A program made the translations under genes and the position numbers. From Natrinema caseinilyticum (GTDB taxonomy: Archaea > Halobacteriota > Halobacteria > Halobacteriales > Natrialbaceae), in the NCBI RefSeq assembly GCF_024227435.1, contig NZ_CP100445.1, forward strand, positions 806,001-870,000: DNA of 64,000 nucleotides, read 5' to 3'. Positions 8,700 through 17,692 of this stretch are shown piece after piece (within the stretch, counting starts at the first letter, position 1; the number at the start of each line of letters is the position of its first letter). The notes under the pieces were generated by a model. That model was not told where the DNA came from and did no database searches. It worked only from the letters and a program-made list of their open reading frames with translations.

Positions 8700-9359
8700 A
8701 TGGCTATCATCGCCGAAATCTCCATCGAGGGCGACGAGTTTCTCCTTGGGCAGATCATCGCCGAGTACCCTGGTCTCACGGTCGAGATAGAGCGCGTCGT
8801 CCCCGCCGCGAAGCGTGTCATGCCGTACATCTGGGGGTACGGAACGGATCTGCAGTCGTTCGAAACAGCCATGGAAGAGAGTCCAAACGTCGAATCGATC
8901 ACCGTCCTCGACGAGTACGAGGATCGAGCCCTGTACCGGATCGAGTGGGAGGACCCCGCTGAACAGCTGATCACCGGCATCGCACAGACCAACGCGACGA
9001 TCCTCAAGGCACACAGCGACGACGAGTGGCTCTTTCGAATCCGGTTCGAAGATCACGCGGGACTGGCGCAGTTCAACAGGTACTGTTCCGAAAACGGGAT
9101 CTCATACCGGCTCAACCGCGTCTCCTCGCTGGCGGAGACCAACTTGCAGGGAAACGCGTACGATCTGACGGACGCGCAGTACGAAGCCCTCTCGCTCGCC
9201 GTGGAGCGAGGCTACTTCAAGGTCCCGCGCGAGGTCGAATACGAGGAACTCGCGGCGGAACTCGGCGTGTCGGTGCAGGCGTTCTCCGAACGGGTTCGCC
9301 GCGGTGCTGATAAGGTGCTCCAGAACGTTTTCCTCCACCCCGGATCGAGAAACCCTTAA
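8700..9359 (+). CDS. Bat-type HTH_10 transcription regulator
   Basis: The start at MAIIAEISIEGDEF (8700) matches paralogues; an ATG at 8643 is in frame but its extension looks non-coding. The roughly 219-residue protein has an N-terminal sensor-like half and a C-terminal bacterio-opsin-activator helix-turn-helix: LTDAQYEALSLAVERGYF, then YEELAAELGVSVQAFSERVR. The family regulates transcription in haloarchaea, but its targets cannot be read here. A second copy of the same layout lies at 26202-26900. A short regulator-type winged-helix gene follows on the same strand. Confidence 0.82.
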   Translation: MAIIAEISIEGDEFLLGQIIAEYPGLTVEIERVVPAAKRVMPYIWGYGTDLQSFETAMEESPNVESITVLDEYEDRALYRIEWEDPAEQLITGIAQTNATILKAHSDDEWLFRIRFEDHAGLAQFNRYCSENGISYRLNRVSSLAETNLQGNAYDLTDAQYEALSLAVERGYFKVPREVEYEELAAELGVSVQAFSERVRRGADKVLQNVFLHPGSRNP

Positions 9360-9449
9360 GACGACACTCAGGGAGTCCATTACTACCGATATAAAGGCCA
9401 TGAGCAGTCCTGAGCGCAGGCTTTGACGGTCACCTCCCACCGATCACGT

Positions 9450-9854
9450 ATGGTACGCCAGTCCCGCCTCGAGCAGATCGAGAGTCCCGAATTTCTCGAT
9501 TCGCTGTACGCGATTCTCGCCGACTCGACCAGACGCTCCCTGCTTCGCTATCTGACGAGCCATCCGAAACCGGTGACCATCGACCGACTGGCGAGCGAAC
9601 TCGCCGCGATCGAACACGGTATACCGGTCGAAACCGTCACGAGCGATCAACGGCGCGAGATCGCACTGCGGTTGCAACACGTCGACGTACCAGCGTTGGA
9701 CGACGCAGGCGTTGTCTCGTGGTCTCGGGAGACCCAACAGATCGAGCACACTCCGCTCTGGGAGACGGTCCAGACGACGATGCCCGCTCTCGGCGAGTTG
9801 CTCGAGTCGTCGCTGATCGACCCGTCCGGAGCCACCGGAAAAGACGCATCGTAG
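9450..9854 (+). CDS. DUF7344-like winged-helix protein
   Basis: The 134-residue protein follows the haloarchaeal pattern: LYAILADSTRRSLLRYL (helix 1), TIDRLASELAAIEHG (helix-turn-helix), then SDQRREIALRLQHVDVPALDDAGVV, where a helix packs on a conserved HxxxPxLxxxG. The ATG at 9450 is preferred over an in-frame TTG at 9423. A TATA-like GATATAAAG lies at 9389-9397. Related proteins occur at four more places in this window (27296, 29708, 42893, 44814). A DNA-binding regulatory role is inferred from the fold only. Confidence 0.7.
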   Translation: MVRQSRLEQIESPEFLDSLYAILADSTRRSLLRYLTSHPKPVTIDRLASELAAIEHGIPVETVTSDQRREIALRLQHVDVPALDDAGVVSWSRETQQIEHTPLWETVQTTMPALGELLESSLIDPSGATGKDAS

Positions 9855-9893
9855 TTATCCACGCACCCCGACGAACGGACACGACTCCGCCGG

Positions 9894-10910
9894 TCAGATT
9901 GGCTTCCCCTCACGCGCCACGTTCTCTCCTCGCGCACCATCGCCACTCACGCGCGCCCCGGACGCGGCCGGTTCCGTGAGAACGACTCGACCGTCGAGTC
10001 CGTGGTCGGCGAGCGCATCGCGAGCACTGGCTTCGGCTTCGTCGGCGTGAGCCGCGTCGGTCACGCCGTACACGACCGGTCCCCAGGACGACTGGCCGAT
10101 CCCGGAGAGGACCGGGCAATCCTCGAGCGTTTCGACGAGTTTCCCCGCGGGCGGCCGGAAGACGCCGCCCTGGGCCTCGGCGTACCAGGCGCCGTTCTTG
10201 CGGCCGATTTCGGCGATCGCGTTCCCGAACGCCTCGAGTCGGCCCGCGGCGGCGGCCGGCAAGAGTTTGCGGGTTACGACGCCGGCGATTTCGTCGGCCA
10301 CGGCGGGATCGGCACGGTCGACCACGGCGCGCATGCTCGCATCCTCGTCGTCGCCGCTCCGGCCGGGTTCCACGTCGGGGACGACGACGAGAAACCGCCA
10401 CTCCGTCGGCAGATCGTGGCGGGCGACGACCGGTGGTACCGTCCAGTCGCCCTCCGCGGGTGGCTCCGTGGTGAATCGATTCGTCGGGTGCCCGGCGTCG
10501 ACGACGAACCCGCCACGTTCGAACGTCGCGACGCCGACGCCGCTGCGCCCGCCGCGACCGATCGCCGGTGCGAGGTCCCGCACTCGAGCGCGGCGACCGT
10601 GTGCGCGTGCCGTCGCAGCGAGGACGGCGAGCGCGAGTTGCGTTCCGCTTCCGAGACCCACGTGACGCGGGAGGGACTCCTCGAGCGCGATCGCAACGCC
10701 GGAGACGTCGAGGACGTCGACGGCGCGGGTCGCGTACTCCCGAACCAGCGGATCGTCGGCGGTGACGGTGGTGGCCGGTTCGGCGGTAACGGTGACCCGC
10801 GGCGCTGTGAGACCGACGCCGATTCCACCGTAGAGTCGCTCTCGAGCGAGCGACAGGTTCTGAAAGCCGACGTGGAGTCGCGCACCAGCGCTGACAGTGG
10901 CGGTCGCCAT
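9894..10910 (-). CDS. Beta-ribofuranosylaminobenzene 5'-phosphate synthase family protein
   Basis: The GHMP-fold protein has about 338 residues. It starts MATATVSAGARLHVGFQNLS (10910) and has the glycine-rich GHMP motif PRHVGLGSGTQLALAVLAA near residue 92. GRGGRSGVGVATFERGGFVVDAG and LSGIGQSSWGPVVYGV near the end are also typical. In methanogens the enzyme makes the first intermediate of methanopterin. Haloarchaea use folate-type C1 carriers, so the product here is uncertain. A longer start at 10937 adds nine residues without conservation. It is transcribed alone, divergent from nothing obvious. Confidence 0.8.
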   Translation of the reverse strand: MATATVSAGARLHVGFQNLSLARERLYGGIGVGLTAPRVTVTAEPATTVTADDPLVREYATRAVDVLDVSGVAIALEESLPRHVGLGSGTQLALAVLAATARAHGRRARVRDLAPAIGRGGRSGVGVATFERGGFVVDAGHPTNRFTTEPPAEGDWTVPPVVARHDLPTEWRFLVVVPDVEPGRSGDDEDASMRAVVDRADPAVADEIAGVVTRKLLPAAAAGRLEAFGNAIAEIGRKNGAWYAEAQGGVFRPPAGKLVETLEDCPVLSGIGQSSWGPVVYGVTDAAHADEAEASARDALADHGLDGRVVLTEPAASGARVSGDGARGENVAREGKPI

Positions 10911-10986
10911 ATCGCCGCGTAAGGGGTGGGCCATCAAGGGAATTTCGACGGTGGCAACGGGAAGAGGGCCCGGTCACATCGCGCGC

Positions 10987-12327
10987 TCAGTACGGCGCGT
11001 AGAACACCCAGTCTTCGGGCGGGACCCAGATTTCGACCCAGCCGTCGCCGTTGACGGTGACGTCGGCGCCGGTCCCGCTGTAGTCTTTCAGCGTCTCGTT
11101 TCGCCACGTCGTGTACACCCACTCGCCGCGCCACTCGTCGGCGTCGTTGTTCAAGCCGACGAGCAAATTGGAGTCCCGTTCGTAGATTCCGAGATCGGCG
11201 TCCGCGTACCGCCAGTAGGTCGTCCCACCGGCGAGATTTTTCTTGACCCACACCATGTTCGTGATCGCGTCGTCGTCGAGGAGTTCGTCCGGATAGAGAT
11301 TGTAGACCATCGGCGTCCCTTCGATCGTGAGGACGTGGGCGTGTGCGAGATGATACTGTGGCGGCGCGCTCTCGTCGTGGTTCTGGACGAACGGCCAGGA
11401 GTGCCAGGGATCCTGCGCCGTGACGCCTGCACCCTCGAGACGACGCATATCGCCGTAGTCGAAGACGTCCTGGAGAACCCAGTACAGCGGATAGTCGAGC
11501 GCGTTCATCCCGGTCTCGATGTAATTCTGAACGTACTCGACGCTGCCGTCCAACACTTCCCCCAGCCGGTTCATGTCGAACTCCTCCGCCCACACGTTGG
11601 CGTAGCGCTCCCAGTACTCGGGTTCGACGTGTTTGGCCGCATCGTACCGATAGCCGTCCGCGCCGAAGTCCGCGATCTTCTTCATGTAACTGCGCAACTG
11701 TTCGCGGACGTACGGGGCCGTGTCCGCGTGTCCGTGGGCCGCCAGTTGTGCGAGGTCTTTCAACCCGAGGAGGTCGCCGTGTTTGACCTGGTGTTCGTCG
11801 TCCCAGTCGTCGATGGAACCGACGTGAGTGTGAAAGTGTTCCTCGTCGAACTGTGGAAAGTCGTACCCGCGTTTCGCGGCCATGTGATTCATCACGCAGT
11901 CCACGTACACCTCGAGGTCGTGTTCGTGAGCGGTGTCGATGAGACAGCGCAGGTCCGCTTCGGTGCCGAACTCGCTGTCGAACGAGCGGAAGTCGATCGG
12001 CTGGTAGCCAAGCGGCGGATCGTTCCGGCCGTCTCGATCGTCCCACGAGAGGGCGCTTTCCTGTGGCGCCTGGATCCAGATGCCGTCGTATCCCCGATCT
12101 GCGACAGTCGAGAGATTCTCCGTGATCGTCGGCCACGTCTCGTGAAAGTACTGGAAAAACACGAACTCGCCGGAGCCGGCGGCCGCCGAGGAGACGTCCG
12201 TGTCCGCCGAACCGACTCCCGCTCCCGTAAGGGAGAGTCCGGCCACCGTTGCCCCCCGAACGAGAGCGCGTCTGCCGATCGAGCTGTGTGTTTCGTTCCG
12301 ATCTGATTGATTGCTATCATCAACCAT
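10987..12327 (-). CDS. Secreted GH13 alpha-amylase with Tat signal
   Basis: The start is set at MVDDSNQS (12327), the first Met before the Tat signal GRRALVRGATVAGLSLTG. The 446-residue protein has the four GH13 regions: DCVMNH (I), GYRYDAAKH (II, nucleophile Asp and substrate Lys-His), GEVLDG (III, acid/base Glu) and FVQNHDE (IV). A short C-terminal beta domain ends WVFYAPY. It would fold in the cytoplasm, be exported by Tat and cleave alpha-1,4 bonds in starch outside the cell. The AT-rich 12355-12367 segment looks like its TATA box, giving a leader of only a few bases. Confidence 0.92.
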   Translation of the reverse strand: MVDDSNQSDRNETHSSIGRRALVRGATVAGLSLTGAGVGSADTDVSSAAAGSGEFVFFQYFHETWPTITENLSTVADRGYDGIWIQAPQESALSWDDRDGRNDPPLGYQPIDFRSFDSEFGTEADLRCLIDTAHEHDLEVYVDCVMNHMAAKRGYDFPQFDEEHFHTHVGSIDDWDDEHQVKHGDLLGLKDLAQLAAHGHADTAPYVREQLRSYMKKIADFGADGYRYDAAKHVEPEYWERYANVWAEEFDMNRLGEVLDGSVEYVQNYIETGMNALDYPLYWVLQDVFDYGDMRRLEGAGVTAQDPWHSWPFVQNHDESAPPQYHLAHAHVLTIEGTPMVYNLYPDELLDDDAITNMVWVKKNLAGGTTYWRYADADLGIYERDSNLLVGLNNDADEWRGEWVYTTWRNETLKDYSGTGADVTVNGDGWVEIWVPPEDWVFYAPY

Positions 12328-12792
12328 ATAGTGATGATGAACTATTTCCGCACACATATATCTAATTATTATTGCAGCTGAAATCATGATACAGGCCGAT
12401 ATGTACTACCGCCAGATTGCGGTCGAATTAACGTTCGGTGAACTGCAGAGAGACGAGTGACAGCAGAGAAACCGATCGAGGTCGACGGAATCACCTCTCG
12501 CGGTCACATCGAAGCGAACTGTGAAATTCCGTCGTCGGTCGGGTGCACGAATTCCGACGCGTTTCGACGACGCGTCTCGATGTTGTCGCGCATGGCGGCG
12601 ATACCGACTGGTGACGGAAGACCGAACCGAATAGTCGCTGACGCGAAAAGCGTGAGTACTCGCGGCGGTTTCTCCGACCATCGTCGACGAGAGAAGCGGT
12701 CACTACCACAGCAGCCGTCGATGGACGGGACCGGAGATACGAGCGATCTGATCCGGGCACAGCGGTTATATTGCTCGGACCGACAGTCGACG
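12328..12792. other. Intergenic region between divergent amylase and glycosyltransferase genes
   Basis: The amylase promoter lies at its left end (TATA-like CATATATCTAATT at 12355-12367 on the plus strand). The rest holds only Arg/Ser-rich ORFs on both strands with no recognisable family. I see no repeat or RNA gene. Confidence 0.45.
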
Positions 12793-13502
12793 ATGATGCC
12801 GAACGTGGACGTCTCGGTCGTCGTCCCCGCTCGAGCGGAGGGACGCCGACTCGACGAACGCTCGATTCGCTTACAGCCCAGCGCTTCGATGGGCGCCTCG
12901 AGGTCGTCGTCGTGGTGAGCGGCCGGACCACGGAGCGAGTGGCCCGAGCGAATCCGGTCGTCGACAGAGTCTGTGTGGACGAACAGCGGACGGGTCCCGG
13001 ACCGGCCAGAAACATGGGAGCCAGCGAAGCCGGCGGTGAAATATTGCTGTTCACCGACGCCGATACGGTCGTTCCGGCGACGTGGGTTCGGCGTCACCGG
13101 CGTCATTACACCACCCCGTCAGTCCGCGGCGTCGGCGGGCCGCTGCGACCGCTCGAGGACGGGCTTCGACACCGGGCGTGCTTTCACGTCCTCTCCGACT
13201 GGTGGTATCGGGCGTGCTGGCCGGTCGGCTTCGTCCAGCAACCGGGCCCGAACTGTAGCGTGCGCCGGACGGCATTCGAGCGGATCGGCGGGTTCGACGA
13301 ATCGTTGCGGTTCCTCGAGGACACCGACCTTTCGCTTCGATTGCACCGCGACGGAACCGTCGTCGACGACCACACCTGCCCCGTCGCCACGTCGACCCGC
13401 CGCCAGCAACGCGTCGGCTACGGACGACTCTTCGCGACGTATCTCCTCGGCTACCTCGAGTACGCACTGCCCGGGCGCTCGCCGTCGAAACCCTACTTTT
13501 GA
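12793..13502 (+). pseudogene. Family 2 glycosyltransferase, one frameshift near the N terminus
   Basis: MMPNVDVSVVVPARAEG is the usual GT2 start. The frame is then lost at the G run 12840-12842; one extra G gives TPTRRTLDSLTAQRF and the rest of the enzyme. Later motifs include NMGASEAGGEILLFTDADT (nucleotide-sugar DxD region), a PGPNCSVRRTAFERIGGFDE acceptor-site stretch and FLEDTDLSLRLH. The total is about 236 residues, short but complete for a soluble GT2. The product could decorate surface glycans or carotenoids; no neighbour settles which. Intact motifs favour an assembly indel or a very recent mutation. Confidence 0.75.
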
Positions 13503-13554
13503 CGGATCGATTTCGAAGCGCGACCCACACGATCGATTGACCGAGAAGGGGTGA

Positions 13555-13563
13555 CTTATATCC
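13555..13563 (+). promoter_or_regulatory. TATA box of ilvD
   Basis: CTTATATCC is centred 25 bases before the ATG at 13584, preceded by a purine-rich BRE-like GAAGGGG. This is a good leaderless promoter. Confidence 0.6.
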
Positions 13564-13583
13564 TTTCGAAGTAACATCGGACC

Positions 13584-15311
13584 ATGAGCAGCGACAGCGA
13601 GTTCGACTACGGAAAAGACGAGCGGTTGCGGAGCCGCGAAGTGACCGAAGGTCCCGACAAGGCCCCGCACAGAGCGATGTTCCGTGCGATGGGGTTCGAC
13701 GACGAGGACTTCGGGGCACCGATGATCGGCGTGCCGAACCCGGCGGCCGACATCACGCCGTGTAACGTTCACCTGGACGACGTCGCCGAATCCGCGCTCG
13801 AGGGGGTCGACGAGTCCGGCGGCATGCCGATCGAGTTCGGCACGATCACCATCTCCGACGCCATCTCGATGGGAACGGAGGGAATGAAAGCGTCGCTGAT
13901 TTCTCGAGAACTCATCGCCGATTCCGTCGAACTGGTCTCGTTCGGCGAACGGATGGACGGACTGGTCACCATCGGCGGCTGTGACAAGAACATGCCCGGC
14001 ATGATGATGGCCTCTATCCGGACGGACCTCCCCAGCGTCTTCTGTTACGGCGGTTCCATCATGCCCGGCGAACACGAGGGTCGGGAAATCACCGTCCAGA
14101 ACATCTTCGAGGGCGTCGGTGCCGTCGCGGACGGGGAGATGACGGGCGAGGAACTCGACGAGATGGAACGGAACGCCTGTCCAGGTGCCGGATCCTGTGG
14201 CGGCATGTTCACCGCCAACACGATGGCCTCGATTTCGGAAGCGATCGGATTCGCACCGCTCGGAAGCGCCAGTCCGCCCGCGGAGGACGAATCGCGCTAC
14301 GCGGTCGCTCGCGAGGCGGGCGAACTCGCCGTCGAAGCCGTCCAGGAGCAGCGCAAACCCTCCGACTTCCTGAGCAAGGAATCGTTCGAAAACGCCATCG
14401 CGCTCCAGGTCGCGATCGGCGGCTCGACCAACGCCGTTTTGCACCTGCTGGCGATGGCCGCCGAAGCCGGCGTCGACCTCTCGATCGAAGAGTTCGACGA
14501 GATCAGCCGACGGACCCCGAAGATCGCCGATCTCCAACCCGGCGGGACGCGGGTCATGCAGGACCTCCACGAGGTCGGCGGGGTCCCGGTGGTCCTGAAC
14601 GCCCTCTACGAGGCGGATCTACTCCACGGCGACGCGCGTACGGTCACGGGTAACTCGATCGGTGCGGAACTCGAGCGACTCGACCCACCGTCGATCGAGG
14701 AACTCGACGCGGACTTCCTCTACACCGTCGACGAGCCCAAAAACGAGCAGGGCGCCATCCGCATTCTGACCGGGAACCTCGCGCCCGACGGTGCCGTCCT
14801 CAAGGTTACCGGCGACGACGACCTCCATCACGAAGGCCCCGTCCGCGTCTTCGAGGAAGAGGAAAACGCCATGGAATACGTCCAAGAGGGACGCGTCGAG
14901 AGCGGCGACGTCATCGTCATCAGAAACGAGGGCCCGCAGGGCGGCCCCGGGATGCGCGAGATGTTAGGCGTCACGAGCGCGGTCGCCGGCCAGGGTCACG
15001 CCGAAGACGTCGCGCTCATCACCGACGGTCGGTTCTCCGGCGCCACGAGGGGATTCTCGATCGGCCACGTCGCCCCCGAAGCGTTCGCAGGCGGTCCCAT
15101 CGGCCTCATCGAAGACGGCGATGTGGTTACCATCGACATCCAAGAGCGCACTCTCGAGGTGGACGTCGACGATGACGAACTCGAGGCCCGACGCGCGGAC
15201 TGGGAACAGCCGGAACCCAACTACCGGAACGGCGTCCTGGCAAAATTCGGCCGCGACTTCGGGTCGGCTGCGAACGGTGCGGTGACCAACCCCGGCGTCA
15301 CCGACGAGTAA
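13584..15311 (+). CDS. ilvD: Dihydroxy-acid dehydratase
   Basis: The 575-residue protein converts 2,3-dihydroxy-isovalerate and its methyl homologue to 2-keto acids in valine/isoleucine synthesis. Iron-sulphur ligands are visible at ITPCNVH, GGCDKNMPG and CPGAGSCGGMF. The C-terminal signature TDGRFSGATRG and IGHVAPEA are intact, and NEGPQGGPGMREM precedes them. The length is normal for IlvD. It is monocistronic with a leaderless promoter, and no other branched-chain genes are nearby. Edd-type phosphogluconate dehydratase is a distant relative, but the cysteine pattern and length favour IlvD. Confidence 0.93.
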   Translation: MSSDSEFDYGKDERLRSREVTEGPDKAPHRAMFRAMGFDDEDFGAPMIGVPNPAADITPCNVHLDDVAESALEGVDESGGMPIEFGTITISDAISMGTEGMKASLISRELIADSVELVSFGERMDGLVTIGGCDKNMPGMMMASIRTDLPSVFCYGGSIMPGEHEGREITVQNIFEGVGAVADGEMTGEELDEMERNACPGAGSCGGMFTANTMASISEAIGFAPLGSASPPAEDESRYAVAREAGELAVEAVQEQRKPSDFLSKESFENAIALQVAIGGSTNAVLHLLAMAAEAGVDLSIEEFDEISRRTPKIADLQPGGTRVMQDLHEVGGVPVVLNALYEADLLHGDARTVTGNSIGAELERLDPPSIEELDADFLYTVDEPKNEQGAIRILTGNLAPDGAVLKVTGDDDLHHEGPVRVFEEEENAMEYVQEGRVESGDVIVIRNEGPQGGPGMREMLGVTSAVAGQGHAEDVALITDGRFSGATRGFSIGHVAPEAFAGGPIGLIEDGDVVTIDIQERTLEVDVDDDELEARRADWEQPEPNYRNGVLAKFGRDFGSAANGAVTNPGVTDE

Positions 15312-15437
15312 ACGCGCGTACGCGCACCGATTACGGTTCGGTCTGTCGATACGTCGTTCCCGATCCACAAGCGTTCCCTTCGATTTCCTGCACGAATCTT
15401 TCCGGCCCGTGTGACCGAATAGCAGATAGACCGCTCT

Positions 15438-15593
15438 ATGTGTAAATACTGTCTCCAGTGCGAGTGGCAGGTTAGCACGACCGATGGCTATACCAAAAAG
15501 GAGGTGTCCGAGAAAGCGATCGAACATTTCGTCGAAACGGGACATACGGTCGACTCGCTCCGGCTTCCACCACCATCGATACTCCAGAATTGA
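15438..15593 (+). CDS. 51-residue zinc-finger-like protein
   Basis: A small ORF begins MCKYCLQCEWQ and ends SLRLPPPSILQN. It has Cys at 2, 5 and 8 and a C-terminal EHFVETGHT with two His, a pattern suited to one zinc. The motif order, Cys cluster then GYTKKEVSEKAIEHFVETGH, resembles many tiny haloarchaeal zinc-finger proteins of unknown role. Codon use is less GC-biased than the neighbours. It is an independent unit between ilvD and the convergent ribL. Confidence 0.65.
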   Translation: MCKYCLQCEWQVSTTDGYTKKEVSEKAIEHFVETGHTVDSLRLPPPSILQN

Positions 15594-15708
15594 GCGGAAT
15601 CTGACGGGCCGCCATCGGTGCGCGACCCAGTCGGACGGCTCGCTTCGGCCCGTCGGTGGGTTCCGAGCCGCTCGACGCTGTACACCGGGCGAACGGCCGA
15701 CGACCTCG

Positions 15709-16140
15709 TTAGCCTCTCCGCGCTACGATTCTGTCGATGATCAGCCGCGTCGACAGCAGTTCCCCTTCACGTGTCGACTCTCGGGCGCTCGCCCGTCGAA
15801 CCTCGCAATCGATGCCGCGGCGCTCGAGTTCGGTTTCGATGGCCTCGTCGTCGTGGTGCTGGTCGTGGCCCAGCGCGATCACGTCGGGATCGATCTCCTC
15901 GATCGGAACGAAGATGTCCGCTTCGTGACCCAGCACGGCTTCGTCGACGGCCTCGAGCGCGTCGACCACGTCTCGGCGCTGCGTCGCCGGACAGATCGGG
16001 GCCGCCTTGTGATCGACGTTGGCTTTGCGCGCGACGATCACGTACAGTTCGTCGCCCATCGCTGCGGCCTCCTCGAGGTAGTGAACGTGGCCCGGGTGGA
16101 GGATGTCGAAGGTCCCCTGGGCGATGACCGTCCGCGTCAT
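15709..16140 (-). CDS. ribL: FAD synthase (archaeal RibL type)
   Basis: The 143-residue nucleotidyltransferase starts [20 protein letters not shown], with the HxGH signature at residues 15-18 that binds ATP. It continues [16 protein letters not shown] and ends [14 protein letters not shown]. Archaeal RibL transfers AMP from ATP to FMN to make FAD. The ATG at 16140 matches family starts; the ATG at 16179 adds a non-conserved stretch. The JAMM protease gene just upstream on the same strand is, as I recall, also its neighbour in Haloferax, which supports both calls. Confidence 0.88.
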   Translation of the reverse strand: MTRTVIAQGTFDILHPGHVHYLEEAAAMGDELYVIVARKANVDHKAAPICPATQRRDVVDALEAVDEAVLGHEADIFVPIEEIDPDVIALGHDQHHDDEAIETELERRGIDCEVRRASARESTREGELLSTRLIIDRIVARRG

Positions 16141-16240
16141 GCGGTCCTCGCTTTCGGGGTCGCCGGTTGCAGTTTGCACGTCGGTTCGGTCGCCGTTCGT
16201 CCGGTAGTCACTGGAAGCATCGTCTCGGGAGTCCCAAATC

Positions 16241-16738
16241 TCATCGTCGCAGTTCCTCGTCGATATCTGCCTGTGTGAAATCGAAGAAGTCCTCCGTCTC
16301 GGGTAGGTCGACGTCGATTACGTTCAGCTGTGTCGGCTTTCCGTGCGAATCGAACGCCCGCCAGTCCGTTCGGCGGTAGGGCGCGCCGATGATGACGTGG
16401 ACGCTTCCCCGGCCGAAGGTGTCCAGATCCGCGTCGCTCGGGCTAATCACGCCGTTCGGATGGGAGTGGATGCTCCCTAACGCCTTCACGTCGTTCGGAA
16501 TCTGACTCGTCTTGACGGTCGCGCTGACGCTGTTGGACTCGGTGCCGGGCACCACGAGAACGTCAGTGATGACCAACCCGTCCCGGTCCACTCCCAGACG
16601 GTCGGCCTCGGTCCCCCTGAGGAACCCCATGTACTCGTTCGGATGTGTCGCCTCCGAGGACTCGAGGGCGAACTCGAGGGTTTCCTCGGCGATGCCGAGG
16701 ATCTCGCTCGAGCGAAACAGCGCGTCGAACAGCCCCAT
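16241..16738 (-). CDS. JAMM/MPN+ metalloprotease (desampylase-like)
   Basis: The 165-residue protein has the full zinc-protease motif: Glu35 in [10 protein letters not shown], then [14 protein letters not shown] with His91, His93, Ser101 and Asp104. Haloarchaeal members of this family remove ubiquitin-like SAMP modifiers from proteins or have related roles. Only catalytic competence is visible here; which SAMP it acts on is not. It lies upstream of ribL on the same strand with a 100-base gap, so cotranscription is possible. Confidence 0.85.
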   Translation of the reverse strand: MGLFDALFRSSEILGIAEETLEFALESSEATHPNEYMGFLRGTEADRLGVDRDGLVITDVLVVPGTESNSVSATVKTSQIPNDVKALGSIHSHPNGVISPSDADLDTFGRGSVHVIIGAPYRRTDWRAFDSHGKPTQLNVIDVDLPETEDFFDFTQADIDEELRR

Positions 16739-16893
16739 ACACCCACGTCAGGCCTTGCGGTTGCTAAACGTTCCGATGCGCCCGCTATCGCGCATCGTCT
16801 CCTAGAGTCCGATTCGAGTCGGAGCGCACAGCCGATCCGTTCACCCATGCAAAGCGACCCGAGAAGATCGTGCAAGTACCGCTTCGTTGGTAC

Positions 16894-17370
16894 TCATTCG
16901 GGAGCAACACTCAAGCCCGGAAAGTACGTCCGATAGAACCCGGTATCGAAGGTGACCAGCACATCCGCTTCCGTACTGGCGTGGCCGCCGATGAGAAAGT
17001 CGGCAGCGATGTGCTGGCGCGGGGCGAGATTGGTGGCACACACCCGGCAGGTACTCTGTTGCTTCGCGCCGCAAGAGGGACACTGGAGCCCGTCCGGTCC
17101 CCGATCGGTATATCGCTGGAACGCCTGTCCCGCTCGGAACAACGCGTTTCCAGAAGGGTCGACGAGTTGGATGCTGAATTCCTCGAGAAATCGATCCAGG
17201 TCACTCGCCGTCTCGAAGTGACCGTCGGCAGCGAGTTCGGCGTAGACGATCGGTGTGATGACGGTCCGGCCTTTTCGATGGGCGTTTCGAAGTGCTCGTT
17301 CGCTGGCGTCGGCGTAGTCATCATCGTACAGCAGTGCGAGGAGCGCGTTCGTATCGACCGCCGTCGTCAC
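16894..17370 (-). CDS. PIN-domain ribonuclease toxin (VapC-like) with zinc-ribbon insert
   Basis: The 158-residue protein has the PIN acidic residues Asp6 (AVDTNALLALL), Glu45 (IVYAELAADG), Asp124 (HIAADFLIGGHA) and Asp142 (VTFDTGFY). Between the second and third lies an insert with Cys97, 100, 108 and 111 (QCPSCGAKQQSTCRVCA), which should form a zinc knuckle and is absent from bacterial VapC. VapC toxins are Mg-dependent RNases that cut tRNA or rRNA. The start overlaps the antitoxin stop by four bases (ATGA, 17367-17370), a classic toxin-antitoxin arrangement with the antitoxin first. Confidence 0.87.
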   Translation of the reverse strand: MTTAVDTNALLALLYDDDYADASERALRNAHRKGRTVITPIVYAELAADGHFETASDLDRFLEEFSIQLVDPSGNALFRAGQAFQRYTDRGPDGLQCPSCGAKQQSTCRVCATNLAPRQHIAADFLIGGHASTEADVLVTFDTGFYRTYFPGLSVAPE

Positions 17371-17651
17371 GGTTCGTCCCTCGAATCAGCGGGTACACCG
17401 TCATCACGTACGCTGCGGGGATAGTCACCGCGGAGTCGACGCATCCGGTCGGGCATCGTCTCGTCGCTTTCGGCACTACCGCGGTATTTCTCGAACGGAT
17501 CGTCACCGTCTCTCGTAGTCGGTTCTCGCTTTCGAATCGCGTACCCGGAATCGGTCGCTTCGAACGAAATTTCGTCGCCCGGCTCGATTCCGAGTCGATC
17601 GCGAATCTCTTTCGGTATCGTGACCTGCCCTTTCGTGGTGACGCGTGGCAT
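17367..17651 (-). CDS. AbrB/SpoVT-family antitoxin (VapB-like)
   Basis: The 94-residue protein has an N-terminal swapped-hairpin domain: MPRVTTKGQVTIPKEIRDRL, then GIEPGDEISFEATDSG. A charged, probably disordered C-terminal half, suited to wrapping the toxin, follows (DDPFEKYRGS and MPDRMRRLRGDYPRS). Such antitoxins neutralise the toxin and repress their own promoter. A perfect 8-bp inverted repeat lies just upstream at 17670-17692. Confidence 0.87.
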   Translation of the reverse strand: MPRVTTKGQVTIPKEIRDRLGIEPGDEISFEATDSGYAIRKREPTTRDGDDPFEKYRGSAESDETMPDRMRRLRGDYPRSVRDDGVPADSRDEP

Positions 17652-17669
17652 CTTCAGTCTTACATTCGA

Positions 17670-17692
17670 AGTAATACCTAATCAGTATTACT
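17670..17692 (-). promoter_or_regulatory. Inverted-repeat operator of the vapBC-like pair
   Basis: AGTAATAC and its exact reverse complement GTATTACT flank a 7-base spacer. The site begins 19 bases upstream of the antitoxin ATG and overlaps the only AT-rich, TATA-like sequence there, so binding of the AbrB-type antitoxin would block transcription. Self-regulation is inferred from family behaviour. Confidence 0.6.

Noticed and set aside
12457-12792. Upstream extension of the glycosyltransferase
   Set aside because: The extension is unlike GT2 sequence, and the family normally starts directly before VSVVVPA.
13119-14570. 483-codon ORF antisense to ilvD and the glycosyltransferase
   Set aside because: No motif, and it spans two real genes and their gap.
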